A DNA stretch of 64,000 nucleotides from Paenibacillus xylanilyticus (GTDB taxonomy: Bacteria > Bacillota > Bacilli > Paenibacillales > Paenibacillaceae): NCBI RefSeq assembly GCF_009664365.1, contig NZ_CP044310.1:5081001-5145000 (forward strand), given 5' to 3'. A model generated the notes under the pieces. That model had not been told where the DNA came from, did no database searches, and saw only the letters and a program-made list of their open reading frames with translations. This document shows, piece by piece, positions 52,290 to 61,130 of this stretch. Both the position numbers and the translations under genes were made by a program. How positions within the stretch are numbered: the stretch's first letter is position 1; each line of letters starts with the position of its first letter.

Positions 52290-53426
52290 TCAGAAACCTT
52301 TGTCGTTGTCATGAAGACCATATTGATCGAAAAATTCATCACGGAAATCAAGCAAACGATCTTCCATTATGGCTTTGCGCACATTGCGCATCAAATTCTG
52401 CAAGAAATGAAGATTATGAATGGTCGTCAAACGCAAGCCAAATGTTTCATCCGCTTTGATCAAATGACGCAGGTAAGCTCTGGAGTAGTTACGACAAGTA
52501 TAGCAATCGCATTCAGGATCCAGTGGACCAAAATCTGTTGCAAACTTGGCGTTACGAACAACGAGTCTTCCCTGACTTGTCATTGTTGTTCCGTTACGGG
52601 CAATTCGGGTAGGCAGTACACAGTCGAACATGTCCACTCCACGAATCGATCCCTCAATCAATGCATCGGGCGAACCTACTCCCATCAAATAACGTGGTTT
52701 ATTGGAAGGTAACAGCGGTACTGTGTAATCCAATACGCCATACATCAAATGTTTCGGCTCTCCAACACTCAGTCCACCAATAGCATACCCCGGGAAATCC
52801 ATGGAAGTCAAATCTGCGGCGCTCTGACGACGCAAATCCTCGTGCATGCCTCCCTGTACGATAGCAAACAGGCCTTGATCATGCGGACGAGCATGACTTT
52901 CGAGGCAGCGTTCCGCCCAGCGGCTCGTTCTCTCAAGTGATTTTTTTACATATTCATATTCAGCCGGATACGGAGGACATTCATCAAATGCCATCATAAT
53001 ATCGGAGCCGAGTGCGTTCTGAACTTCCATGGCCACCTCGGGTGAAAGGAACTTTTTGTCTCCATTCAGGTGGGAACGGAAGTGAACGCCTTCTTCTGTA
53101 ATTTTGCGCATCTCACTGAGGGAGAATACCTGAAACCCGCCGCTGTCCGTGAGAATCGGCCGATCCCAGTTCATGAACTTGTGAAGACCGCCAGCCTGGC
53201 GAACAATCTCGTGTCCTGGTCTGAGGAACAGGTGGTAGGTATTGCTCAGAATAATCTGTGCATCCATCTCCTTCAACTCTTCAGGACTCATTGTTTTTAC
53301 AGTCGCCTGGGTACCAACAGGCATAAAGGTTGGTGTCTCGATAATACCATGCGGTGTATGTACACGTCCCAGACGCGCACCGGATTGTTTACATGTTTTG
53401 ATATGTTCATACGTAATTGCTGCCAT
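52290..53426 (-). CDS. tgt: Queuine tRNA-ribosyltransferase
   Basis: Tgt exchanges guanine 34 for preQ1 in GUN-anticodon tRNAs. The 378-residue TIM-barrel enzyme has ILTDSGGFQVFSLSEMRK with the general acid aspartate, the nucleophile segment GVDMFDCVLPTRIARNG, and the zinc site CDCYTCRNYSRAYLRHLIK with a downstream histidine. It follows queA by 53 bases. Confidence 0.96.
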   Translation of the reverse strand: MAAITYEHIKTCKQSGARLGRVHTPHGIIETPTFMPVGTQATVKTMSPEELKEMDAQIILSNTYHLFLRPGHEIVRQAGGLHKFMNWDRPILTDSGGFQVFSLSEMRKITEEGVHFRSHLNGDKKFLSPEVAMEVQNALGSDIMMAFDECPPYPAEYEYVKKSLERTSRWAERCLESHARPHDQGLFAIVQGGMHEDLRRQSAADLTSMDFPGYAIGGLSVGEPKHLMYGVLDYTVPLLPSNKPRYLMGVGSPDALIEGSIRGVDMFDCVLPTRIARNGTTMTSQGRLVVRNAKFATDFGPLDPECDCYTCRNYSRAYLRHLIKADETFGLRLTTIHNLHFLQNLMRNVRKAIMEDRLLDFRDEFFDQYGLHDNDKGF

Positions 53427-53479
53427 TGGTTTTAATCATCCTCTAAAATTAATCGTTAGCCTCAGTATGCCTTTGTGAA

Positions 53480-54508
53480 TCAATAGATTAACATGGCATC
53501 GCCAAAACTGAAAAAGCGGTATTTCTCTTGAATCGCCTGCTCATATGCATTCATGATATGTTCTCTGCCTGCTAGTGCACTAACTAACATAACAAGTGTC
53601 GATTTCGGCAGATGAAAGTTTGTAAGCATGCCATCTATAACTTTGAAATTGTAACCTGGGTAGATAAAGATTTTGGTCCAGCCGCTGCTCTCCTGAAGCA
53701 CCCCATCTTCGAACTTGCTGCCTACCGTTTCAAGCGTTCGACAGCTCGTCGTTCCTACTGCAAATACACGGTTACCACGTTTCTTCGTTTCGTTAATCAG
53801 GTTCGCCGTTTCCTGAGACATGGAGTAATACTCTTCGTGCATCTCATGCTCTTCCACAACATCAACAGACATTGGGCGGAATGTTCCGAGACCAACATGA
53901 AGCGTAATGAAAGTAACATTGACGCCTTTGGCACGGATCTGATCCAGCAGCTGATCCGTAAAATGCAGCCCAGCTGTTGGAGCCGCTGCTGATCCTTCGT
54001 GCTTTGCATACACCGTCTGGTATCTTTCGCGATCATCCAGAGTCTCTTTAATATAAGGAGGCAATGGCATCTCGCCCAAACGATCCAGGATCTCCTGGAA
54101 GATTCCGTTATAGGAGAATGTGAGGGTACGTGCACCCATTTCGCCTTCTTCATCAATGACAGCCTTAAGCTCATCACCGAATACAATAACTGAACCGGCT
54201 TTTAGCCTCTTCCCTGGTTTAACAAGAGCTTCCCAGCGGTCGCCTTCCACATTTTTCAGCAAAAGTACCTCTGCTTTGGCTCCGGTATCTTCTTTTGTAC
54301 CGAACAGTCTCGCTGGCAATACCCGTGTGTCATTCAATACCAATGTGTCGCCAGGCTCTAGAAAGTTGATGATATCCGGGAACGAGCGATGGTTAACCTC
54401 ACCGTTCTCCTTGTTCAATGTCAGCAGCCGCGATGCCGTACGATCAAGCAAAGGCGTCTGTGCAATCAACTGCTCTGGTAATTCAAAATCATATAAGTTC
54501 ACATTCAT
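53480..54508 (-). CDS. queA: S-adenosylmethionine:tRNA ribosyltransferase-isomerase QueA
   Basis: QueA builds epoxyqueuosine from preQ1-tRNA. The 342-residue protein begins NLYDFELPEQLIAQ and carries NDTRVLPARLFG, AAPTAGLHFTDQLL and VGTTSCRTLE, the family landmarks. The start chosen is the ATG at 54508; the frame extends to 54538 but would overlap the upstream gene. It lies 7 bases after the SpoIID-like gene. Confidence 0.95.
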   Translation of the reverse strand: MNVNLYDFELPEQLIAQTPLLDRTASRLLTLNKENGEVNHRSFPDIINFLEPGDTLVLNDTRVLPARLFGTKEDTGAKAEVLLLKNVEGDRWEALVKPGKRLKAGSVIVFGDELKAVIDEEGEMGARTLTFSYNGIFQEILDRLGEMPLPPYIKETLDDRERYQTVYAKHEGSAAAPTAGLHFTDQLLDQIRAKGVNVTFITLHVGLGTFRPMSVDVVEEHEMHEEYYSMSQETANLINETKKRGNRVFAVGTTSCRTLETVGSKFEDGVLQESSGWTKIFIYPGYNFKVIDGMLTNFHLPKSTLVMLVSALAGREHIMNAYEQAIQEKYRFFSFGDAMLIY

Positions 54509-54515
54509 TTTCAAT

Positions 54516-56600
54516 TCATTCCTTAACAATAGTCGCATTTTGATAATAGTGTTTCAATATTGTCTGGTAATCATACCCTTCATCTGCCATACCTTTGGCA
54601 CCCCATTGAGACAAGCCCAATCCGTGACCATTACCTTGGCCGATAAACATGAAGGTTTGACCCTGAGTTACTGCTCTGGCTTGACCATCACCGCTCATAA
54701 CGACAAGAGCATTACCGGATGATGTTCCCGTTCCGGAAGCGGACAACACAGCAGCACCTTTTGATCCGGTTTTGCTTGAAGTTTGCCCGTCAGCGCCTAA
54801 TACAGTATAACTTCCGGTCCCTGCAATATCAAATAAAGTACTCGGCAATCCTCCAAGTGCAGAACGATATGTATCTGCATATTTGACTGTCAAAGGTTGT
54901 CCATTCGCACTCACTTCAAGAGCTCTTCCTGAAGGTCCACGCTTTGTGACCTCCAGAGTTGAGATAGATGCCGGAACGGTGGTCGTTGTTTTCCCTTGTA
55001 ACGCTTTAACCAACGCAGCAGAGGTAAATGGTCCTCTTACCCACGCGTAATCGTTGGATTGAGCCACTTTGGCCAAAACAACAGCCTCCGTGCCCGGGTT
55101 CATTTTCGCCACAGGTTCAACCGTGGATTGAATTAGCGGAATGGGACGTACATTGGTGTTTTGGGCAGTGACTGTGACTTTGGACAATCCTGCTTCTGTT
55201 TTAGTCGCTAATTCTTTTACATTATCCTCACGGATATATCCACTAACCCCTGAGCTTAGCAGTACATGGTACCATGTGTGTAAACCTGCCTGAGCTGACG
55301 CATCTCCAGGGCTGTCCACATTACTGAATACGCCTGCGCCCCCGTTCCATACTTCGGATGGGTGAGCCGTTTGGCCTCCAGCATTGGAAGAGAACACAGC
55401 TTCAACGATTTTACCGCCGCTTTTGATGACTTCACCTGCTGTTGCATCTACTGCACTTGTTACTTTATCGTTCTCCGAGCCTATTCCGTTATACGCTTGG
55501 CTGAGTGTCGTATCCACAACATTGGCGATTTTGAATCGCTCTCCCTGTTGAAGTGCGTAGGAACGAGCTGCGACAGCCTGAACTTTCAGAGCCTCTGCCG
55601 GCCAGGATGAATATACTTCAGCGCCTACAACCGAGTATAGATACTGCTCCAGCGGGACAACGTTGACCAAAGCCAAATCTCCGCCTACGATACTAACTTC
55701 CATGTCCCCACGGTATGTCCGTGCGGAACGCTCCAACACTTTAATCCCACTTCCATCACCCTGCACATAAGCTTTTGCTTCAGTTCCTGCAATCGTGTAA
55801 TGTGGAGCAGTTTTCAGCGTATCTGTGCTGAGTCCCGCATCCTGTCGGATCATGAGCACATTGCTGTCAGATACTGGCGTCAAGCTTACGCCCGGTGCCT
55901 TGACTTCCACCGTTTTTTTCAATGCTGCTAGTTCTGCGTCCGTTACCGCTTCCCCGACCCACACTGAATATCCTTGAGCCCCGCCACTGAGCTGCAATAC
56001 GGTAATGGCATTGATTCCAACGGCTAAGAGCGATTCCTGTGCAGCCACAGCTTCCTGAAGCGAACTGTAGCTCCCTGCTGACAAATGTTTGTTTCCCGTT
56101 ACCACCGGTTTTTGACCGCCGAGCCCTGCTGCTGCCACCTTTTGCACTCGTGCAACAGCTTGTGTAGCCAAAGCTTCTGTCGCATAATTTCCTGTGTATA
56201 ATTGATACGTGGCCTTACCGCTCAACGTCGTTGTGAACAGCAATGGTTTATCACTGGTCGCCTGCAACAATTTTGCTGCTGGTGCAGCAGTCTTAAAGTC
56301 CCCGGTTTCCAACACTTTCACACGAAATCCATCTGCACTGAAGCGAATTTGACCAGCAGGAAGTGTGAGACCCGCCCCGCTCTCTGATCCAATGCTCCAT
56401 TTATCGGTTGATTCAAGTGTAATGAGAGGGGTTGTTGACTTATATGTGCTCCCCAGATTCGCAAACATGGCTACCCGAATCATCTGCCCGTTACTCTCTG
56501 CAGCAAAAGCGGGCACTTGCAGACATCCCACTGTTAAGAGTGCAGCAGCGAGTACCTTTAACCGCCGACTCCACTTCTTCTTTTGTAATGCTTTCCCCAC
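54516..56600 (-). CDS. Secreted SpoIID/LytB-domain protein with SPOR-like repeats
   Basis: This is a 694-residue exported protein with a signal peptide (KWSRRLKVLAAALLTVGCLQVPAFA). Two SPOR-like repeats follow (about residues 110-240, YQLYTGNYATEALATQAVARVQ and SAGSYSSLQEAVAAQESL). Then comes the SpoIID domain (VVPLEQYLYSVVGAEVYSSWPAEALKVQAVAARSYAL ... SSNAGGQTAHPSEVW) and the terminal GNGHGLGLSQWGAKGMADEGYDY motif. SpoIID is a lytic transglycosylase acting on denuded glycan in sporulation; the conserved glutamate after VVGAE is present. It is far longer than B. subtilis SpoIID (about 340 aa). The GTG at 56600 follows GGAG at seven bases. Confidence 0.88.
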   Translation of the reverse strand: MGKALQKKKWSRRLKVLAAALLTVGCLQVPAFAAESNGQMIRVAMFANLGSTYKSTTPLITLESTDKWSIGSESGAGLTLPAGQIRFSADGFRVKVLETGDFKTAAPAAKLLQATSDKPLLFTTTLSGKATYQLYTGNYATEALATQAVARVQKVAAAGLGGQKPVVTGNKHLSAGSYSSLQEAVAAQESLLAVGINAITVLQLSGGAQGYSVWVGEAVTDAELAALKKTVEVKAPGVSLTPVSDSNVLMIRQDAGLSTDTLKTAPHYTIAGTEAKAYVQGDGSGIKVLERSARTYRGDMEVSIVGGDLALVNVVPLEQYLYSVVGAEVYSSWPAEALKVQAVAARSYALQQGERFKIANVVDTTLSQAYNGIGSENDKVTSAVDATAGEVIKSGGKIVEAVFSSNAGGQTAHPSEVWNGGAGVFSNVDSPGDASAQAGLHTWYHVLLSSGVSGYIREDNVKELATKTEAGLSKVTVTAQNTNVRPIPLIQSTVEPVAKMNPGTEAVVLAKVAQSNDYAWVRGPFTSAALVKALQGKTTTTVPASISTLEVTKRGPSGRALEVSANGQPLTVKYADTYRSALGGLPSTLFDIAGTGSYTVLGADGQTSSKTGSKGAAVLSASGTGTSSGNALVVMSGDGQARAVTQGQTFMFIGQGNGHGLGLSQWGAKGMADEGYDYQTILKHYYQNATIVKE

Positions 56601-56693
56601 GTTCAAACTCCTCTCCATGCTGTTTCTACACGTTATATCGGGAAGTTTACATAAAAACTTCAATTTGATTTCTTAAAAACTACAGAACTTGGT

Positions 56694-57704
56694 TTACTTT
56701 CCGTCCCTCGGCGGTATAGGCAAACCAAGATGATGATAAGCCAGATCCGTAACAACCCTGCCTCTTGGTGTACGCTGAATCATACCGATTTGCAGAAGAT
56801 ATGGCTCATAGACATCCTCAATCGTCTGACTTTCTTCACCAATCGTAGCTGCAATCGTATCCAGTCCAACGGGTCCTCCGCGGAAACTGTTAATCATGGA
56901 TGTAAGCATCTTGTGGTCAATCTCGTCCAAACCGCGCGGGTCAATCTGAAGTCGTTTCAACGCTTCTTCAGCCAGTGCCTGGGTAATGATTCCATCGCCC
57001 CTTACCTGTGCAAAGTCACGTACCCGTTTTAGCAAACGATTGGCAATTCGCGGGGTCCCGCGTGAGCGAAGAGCAATCTCTTCTGCCGCATCGCCAACAA
57101 TTTCAACACCCAAAATTTCCGTAGATCGTGAGACGATATAAGCCAGCTCATCCACCGTATAAAACTCCAACCGACTGATTACACCAAACCGGTCTCGAAG
57201 CGGTGCAGACAGCAACCCAGCACGTGTTGTAGCCCCGATCAAGGTGAATGGCGGAAGATCCAATCGCACGGAACGTGCACTTGGACCTTTTCCGATCATA
57301 ATATCCAGGGCCGAGTCCTCCATGGCCGGGTACATTACTTCTTCAACGGTACGATGCAGACGATGAATCTCGTCAATAAACAGAACATCGCCTTCCTGCA
57401 GATTCGTCAACAGTGCAGCGAGATCACCCGGTCGTTCAATCGCCGGTCCCGATGTGGTACGCAAGTTTACGCCCAATTCATTGGCAACGATATTGGCAAG
57501 TGTCGTTTTACCAAGTCCTGGCGGACCGTAAAGCAGCACATGATCCAATGCTTCATTGCGTAATTTGGCAGCTTCAATATATATTTTCAAATTTTCCTTG
57601 ACCTTGTTTTGCCCGATATACTCATTCAGATACCGGGGACGGAGGCTTAGTTCAACATTCTGATCCTCCATCATCAGGTTAGCGGAAATAATCCGGTCAT
57701 CCAT
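56694..57704 (-). CDS. ruvB: Holliday junction DNA helicase RuvB
   Basis: This 336-residue AAA+ motor has Walker A GPPGLGKTTLANIVANELG, Walker B VLFIDEIHRLHRTVEE, the arginine finger region and the C-terminal winged helix (GMIQRTPRGRVVTDLAYHHLG). The ATG at 57704 is better spaced from AGGTAGGG than the ATG at 57710. It follows ruvA by 54 bases. Confidence 0.97.
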   Translation of the reverse strand: MDDRIISANLMMEDQNVELSLRPRYLNEYIGQNKVKENLKIYIEAAKLRNEALDHVLLYGPPGLGKTTLANIVANELGVNLRTTSGPAIERPGDLAALLTNLQEGDVLFIDEIHRLHRTVEEVMYPAMEDSALDIMIGKGPSARSVRLDLPPFTLIGATTRAGLLSAPLRDRFGVISRLEFYTVDELAYIVSRSTEILGVEIVGDAAEEIALRSRGTPRIANRLLKRVRDFAQVRGDGIITQALAEEALKRLQIDPRGLDEIDHKMLTSMINSFRGGPVGLDTIAATIGEESQTIEDVYEPYLLQIGMIQRTPRGRVVTDLAYHHLGLPIPPRDGK

Positions 57705-57758
57705 GTTCATCCCTACCTTTTTTTGTGCGGGCTACTGCCATTATATATGCAAATTCAT

Positions 57759-58373
57759 CTATCCGGTAAACAGCATTTGCAGCGCACGTTTCATCAACAC
57801 ATCAACAGAATCAGCCGATGTAACATCCTTTTTCAATTTCAGCCACACTTTATCGAGCTCACCGTCTGTATAACCTAGAGCCTTCAAACCGTCACGAGCC
57901 TCATCCCAGGCCGAACCGCTTCCCGCTTCTTCAGAAGGTGGGGCAAACAAACCTGTAGCATAAGCCGCCGCTCCAAACCCGTCCAGCTTGTCTTTCAGAT
58001 CCAAAATCATGCGCTGTGCTGTCTTTTTGCCGATACCCGGCAACTTCGTCAGGAACGTCAGGTTCTCCTGGTAGATCGCTGTAACGACATGGTCTGGCGT
58101 ACCACCGGCCAAAATCCCCAGTGCCACCTTTGGTCCGATACCAGATACTTCAATCAATTTGCGGAACAAGCGCTGTTCTTCCCGTGTAACAAATCCAAAC
58201 AGCAGCATCGCGTCTTCGCGCACATGATGATGGGTATACACTGTGATCTCGCCTTCCTGCTTCGCAAACGCAAACGGATTTGGACAAAACACACGGTATC
58301 CCACGCCATGAACATCCAGCACAATATAGTCATTCTCTACATGTACGAACTGTCCTCTTAGAAAATCAATCAT
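57759..58373 (-). CDS. ruvA: Holliday junction DNA helicase subunit RuvA
   Basis: This 204-residue protein has the OB domain (MIDFLRGQFVHVENDYIVLDVHGVGYRVF), two HhH motifs (LIEVSGIGPKVALGILAGG and LTKLPGIGKKTAQRMILDL) and the C-terminal RuvB-binding domain. Its start overlaps the ruvC stop codon by four bases. Confidence 0.97.
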   Translation of the reverse strand: MIDFLRGQFVHVENDYIVLDVHGVGYRVFCPNPFAFAKQEGEITVYTHHHVREDAMLLFGFVTREEQRLFRKLIEVSGIGPKVALGILAGGTPDHVVTAIYQENLTFLTKLPGIGKKTAQRMILDLKDKLDGFGAAAYATGLFAPPSEEAGSGSAWDEARDGLKALGYTDGELDKVWLKLKKDVTSADSVDVLMKRALQMLFTG

Positions 58374-58873
58374 TTTCGCAATACCTCATTCAACTTGGAA
58401 TTTAATGTATATGAGTGCGCGTGACATACAGCCACAGCCAGAGCATCCGCTACGTCATCCGGCTTCGGTATAGCCTGTAAACGCAAGAACATTTTGACCA
58501 TTTCCTGTACCTGCCGCTTCTCTGCTTTACCGTATCCTACAATCGCCTGTTTAATCTGCATTGGAGTATATTCCGCTATAGGCAATCCCTTCTGAGCAGC
58601 TGCAAGCACCATAACGCCTCTTGCCTGACTGACAGACATCGCTGTAGTTACATTCCTGTTAAAGAAAAGTTTCTCCAGTGCTACTGCATCTGGTTTGTAT
58701 TTATCGATCAACTGCACCATGCCTTCATACACGTGAAGCAGCCGTTCTTCTTCAGGTGTATGAGCTTCAGTCTGAATGCAGCCATATTGTACGGGTACCA
58801 CTTTACTACCGATCTTATCCACAAATCCAAAACCGACAATCGCAATCCCCGGGTCTATTCCCAAAAAACGCAA
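58370..58873 (-). CDS. ruvC: Crossover junction endodeoxyribonuclease RuvC
   Basis: This 167-residue resolvase has the RNase H-like active site: LGIDPGIAIVGFG, ALEKLFFNRNVTTAMSVSQARG and the acidic end DDVADALAVAVCHAH. Bacillus relies on RecU for this function, so a RuvC gene in operon with ruvAB is notable for a Bacilli-like order. The TTG at 58873 (MRFLGIDPG) is placed eight bases after GGGAG; the ATG two codons upstream is too close to it. Confidence 0.94.
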   Translation of the reverse strand: MRFLGIDPGIAIVGFGFVDKIGSKVVPVQYGCIQTEAHTPEEERLLHVYEGMVQLIDKYKPDAVALEKLFFNRNVTTAMSVSQARGVMVLAAAQKGLPIAEYTPMQIKQAIVGYGKAEKRQVQEMVKMFLRLQAIPKPDDVADALAVAVCHAHSYTLNSKLNEVLRK

Positions 58874-59044
58874 AACCATCTCTCCCTTACAATAAAGCGA
58901 ACATATGTATCGTTCATTTCATTATAACAAAAGATAGACCCTGCGACAGGAAAAACTTTGTCTAATCTCAGGAGTGCATGGTTCGGCATCATACTTGCTT
59001 TTCTGCACGAATGCTTGTACTTGTCGACTCGTTATTTCTACGAC

Positions 59045-59067
59045 AAAAAGGACATCTCTCGATGTCC
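59045..59067 (-). terminator. Intrinsic terminator of bofC
   Basis: On the minus strand GGACATCGAGAGATGTCC is followed by TTTTTG. The 236-base gap between bofC and ruvC holds this and little else. Confidence 0.75.
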
Positions 59068-59109
59068 GATGATTGACTTCTCGGTATGACCACTTTGGAT
59101 GCTATCCAT

Positions 59110-59802
59110 TCATCCGCCATTTCGAAGCTCTTCTTTATGTGGTCCATCAATGGCATAATCACTAAAAGTCGAAATCACGCTATTATATTCATCCTTGTCT
59201 TGTACACGGATACCTTGCTGTAGCTGCTCCAGTACTCCCTCAGGCAGAGAACTCTCCAACGATCCGACGTCCATTTGAAAAAAAGTGCGAATTACTTTTT
59301 CTTCTGCAGGTCGACCTTCGTAAAGATTAAGATTACCCACCGCATCCACGCTGATATATGCCTGTTTCTTGCAGAGCGGAGATAGATCATCCACTTGTTT
59401 CTTAATTTGCAATGTATCTGCAGACACTACCTCAGCCTCCCACTCCGGATGCTGTTGAAGTAATACTTTTAATTGAGGTATGGCCATTTTCCCCAATTGT
59501 TCCGTTTCAATTCCGCAGATATAATGCGTCTCCATGACCACAGAAGTTAAACGATCCGTCTCGGGTCTAAGTTGCCCCAATATGCTTTGTACCTCTTCTT
59601 CGGAACGTTCTTCTGTGACTGGAGCCATGGCTGTAGCGGCCTCACTGAAGTTAGTGGTTAACAGCCGCTCAATATGAGATGAAATCGACAACCCGCTGTA
59701 TGCCAGGATCGTAATAGCCACCAATGAAGCAGCCATCCATGCAGTACGTTTCCAACGCCGCCATCGTCTTTTAAACTGTTTTCTGAATTTAAACGTGTTC
59801 AC
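59110..59802 (-). CDS. bofC: BofC-like forespore intercompartmental signalling protein
   Basis: BofC is secreted into the intermembrane space of the forespore and tunes SpoIVB in the sigma-K checkpoint. The 230-residue protein has a very basic N-terminus (KFRKQFKRRWRRWKRTA), a membrane anchor, and the BofC beta domain with YICGIETEQLGKM and LSPLCKKQAYISVDAVGNLNLYEG carrying the two cysteines. The GTG at 59802 follows AGAAGGGG. The N-terminal basic stretch is longer than in B. subtilis BofC, and the order ruvABC then bofC is conserved. Confidence 0.82.
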   Translation of the reverse strand: MNTFKFRKQFKRRWRRWKRTAWMAASLVAITILAYSGLSISSHIERLLTTNFSEAATAMAPVTEERSEEEVQSILGQLRPETDRLTSVVMETHYICGIETEQLGKMAIPQLKVLLQQHPEWEAEVVSADTLQIKKQVDDLSPLCKKQAYISVDAVGNLNLYEGRPAEEKVIRTFFQMDVGSLESSLPEGVLEQLQQGIRVQDKDEYNSVISTFSDYAIDGPHKEELRNGG

Positions 59803-59918
59803 ATGAACCCCTTCTATCACTTTTTTAAACCTAGTGTGACCGAAAGGATTATGCTTTATGCAAAATTAACCCAATGTGAAAAGGCAAAGTACTTTCCTCA
59901 TTATTTTAGAAGACATAA

Positions 59919-59950
59919 AAGTGGACTATCTATAGTAAGATAGTCCACTT
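59919..59950 (-). terminator. Intrinsic terminator of the rRNA-tRNA operon
   Basis: AAGTGGACTATCT / AGATAGTCCACTT forms a long stem just beyond tRNA-Pro on the minus strand, followed by TTTTATG. Confidence 0.8.
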
Positions 59951-59957
59951 CTTAAGA

Positions 59958-60031
59958 TCGGGATGACACGATTTGAACATGCGACCCCCTGGTCCCAAAC
60001 CAGGTGCTCTACCAAGCTGAGCTACATCCCG
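59958..60031 (-). tRNA. trnP: tRNA-Pro (TGG)
   Basis: The cloverleaf has acceptor CGGGATG / CATCCCG and anticodon TGG. CCA is not encoded. It is the last gene of the operon. Confidence 0.95.
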
Positions 60032-60039
60032 TTATGTTA

Positions 60040-60118
60040 TACCGGCGAGAGGACTCGAACCTCCACGGTTTCCCACTCGATTTTGAGTCGAGCGCGTCTG
60101 CCATTCCGCCACGCCGGC
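60040..60118 (-). tRNA. trnL: tRNA-Leu (CAA)
   Basis: The cloverleaf has a variable arm, with anticodon CAA in the loop CTCAAAA. The acceptor pair 1-72 is G-U. CCA is not encoded. Confidence 0.93.
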
Positions 60119-60133
60119 AAAAAAGTTATATAA

Positions 60134-60210
60134 TGGCGCGCCCTGAGAGATTCGAACTCCCGGCCTTTTGATTCGTAGTCAAACGCTCTATCCAGCTGAG
60201 CTAAGGGCGC
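60134..60210 (-). tRNA. trnR: tRNA-Arg (ACG)
   Basis: The cloverleaf has anticodon ACG (wobble A, read as inosine), acceptor GCGCCCT / AGGGCGC, and CCA encoded. Confidence 0.95.
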
Positions 60211-60218
60211 AAAATAAT

Positions 60219-60293
60219 TGGAGCGGACGACGGGAATCGAACCCGCGACCCTCGCCTTGGCAAGGCGATGCTCTACCGCTGAGCCACGTCCGC
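60219..60293 (-). tRNA. trnG: tRNA-Gly (GCC)
   Basis: The cloverleaf has anticodon GCC and CCA encoded. Confidence 0.95.
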
Positions 60294-60306
60294 ATGCGGT
60301 ATTAAA

Positions 60307-60384
60307 TGGCGGAACCGACGGGATTCGAACCCGCGATCTCCTGCGTGACAGGCAGGCATGTTAGGCCAACTACACCACGGTTCC
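60307..60384 (-). tRNA. trnD: tRNA-Asp (GTC)
   Basis: The cloverleaf has anticodon GTC in loop CTGTCAC and CCA encoded. Confidence 0.95.
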
Positions 60385-60411
60385 AAATCACTTTCTGTGA
60401 GGAAAGTTTAA

Positions 60412-60485
<74 letters not shown>

Positions 60486-60502
60486 TCGTTATATAAATTA
60501 TA

Positions 60503-60578
60503 TGGTGGAGGCTGAGGGGCTCGAACCCCCGACCCTCTGCTTGTAAGGCAGATGCTCTCCCAGCTGAGCTAAGCCTCC
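60503..60578 (-). tRNA. trnV: tRNA-Val (TAC)
   Basis: The cloverleaf has anticodon TAC in loop CTTACAA and CCA encoded. Confidence 0.95.
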
Positions 60579-60582
60579 ATAT

Positions 60583-60600
60583 CTATGACCCGTAGGGGAT
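60583..60600 (-). repeat. Truncated copy of the tRNA-Glu 3' end
   Basis: The 18 bases here are identical to the 3' end of the tRNA-Glu gene (60700-60717), including the flank. It is followed by a hairpin spacer (CTTCGTT ... AACGAAG, inner ACTGC / GCAGT, 60608-60642). The rest of the tRNA is missing. Confidence 0.7.
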
Positions 60601-60702
60601 ACTCTCACTTCGTTCGAGACTGCGTAGCAGTTGCTAACGAAGATAATCCTCCGACGAACCTTTGGGATTCTCATCCCCTTGATGCTTTAAAAAGTAAAGC
60701 TA

Positions 60703-60774
60703 TGACCCGTAGGGGATTCGAACCCCTGTTACCTCCGTGAAAGGGAGGTGTCTTAACCCCTTGACCAACGGGCC
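60703..60774 (-). tRNA. trnE: tRNA-Glu (TTC)
   Basis: The cloverleaf has anticodon TTC in loop CTTTCAC and acceptor GGCCCGT / ACGGGTC. CCA is not encoded. Confidence 0.95.
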
Positions 60775-60778
60775 TTAC

Positions 60779-60854
60779 TGGCTCCCCGAACAGGACTCGA
60801 ACCTGTGACAACTCGATTAACAGTCGAGTGCTCTACCAACTGAGCTATCAGGGA
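60779..60854 (-). tRNA. trnN: tRNA-Asn (GTT)
   Basis: The cloverleaf has anticodon GTT in loop CTGTTAA, acceptor TCCCTGA / TCGGGGA, and CCA encoded. Confidence 0.95.
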
Positions 60855-60936
60855 ATAATATGCATTTGCAGGGCAAACGCAACATCGTACAACGCTAACA
60901 TGCAAAGCCTGTTTTCTATGTAAGATGAAAGAGTTC

Positions 60937-61053
60937 GCTTGGCAGCGTCCTACTCTCCCAGGACCCTTCGGTCCAAGTACCATCGGCGCTAGAGGGCTTA
61001 ACGGTCGTGTTCGGGATGGGTACGTGTGGAACCCCTCCGCCATCGCCACCAAA
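60937..61053 (-). rRNA. rrf: 5S ribosomal RNA
   Basis: The typical Firmicute 5S starts TTTGGTGGCGATGGCGG and has CCCATCCCGAACACG in loop A/B and ACGCTGCCAAGC at the 3' end. It lies between 23S and the tRNA cluster. Confidence 0.96.
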
Positions 61054-61130
61054 CGAAGCTGCTATACACTCAGAGATCATTCTCTGAAAACTAGATCCGA
61101 AACGAAACTTGCGACTAAAACCTGCGATTT

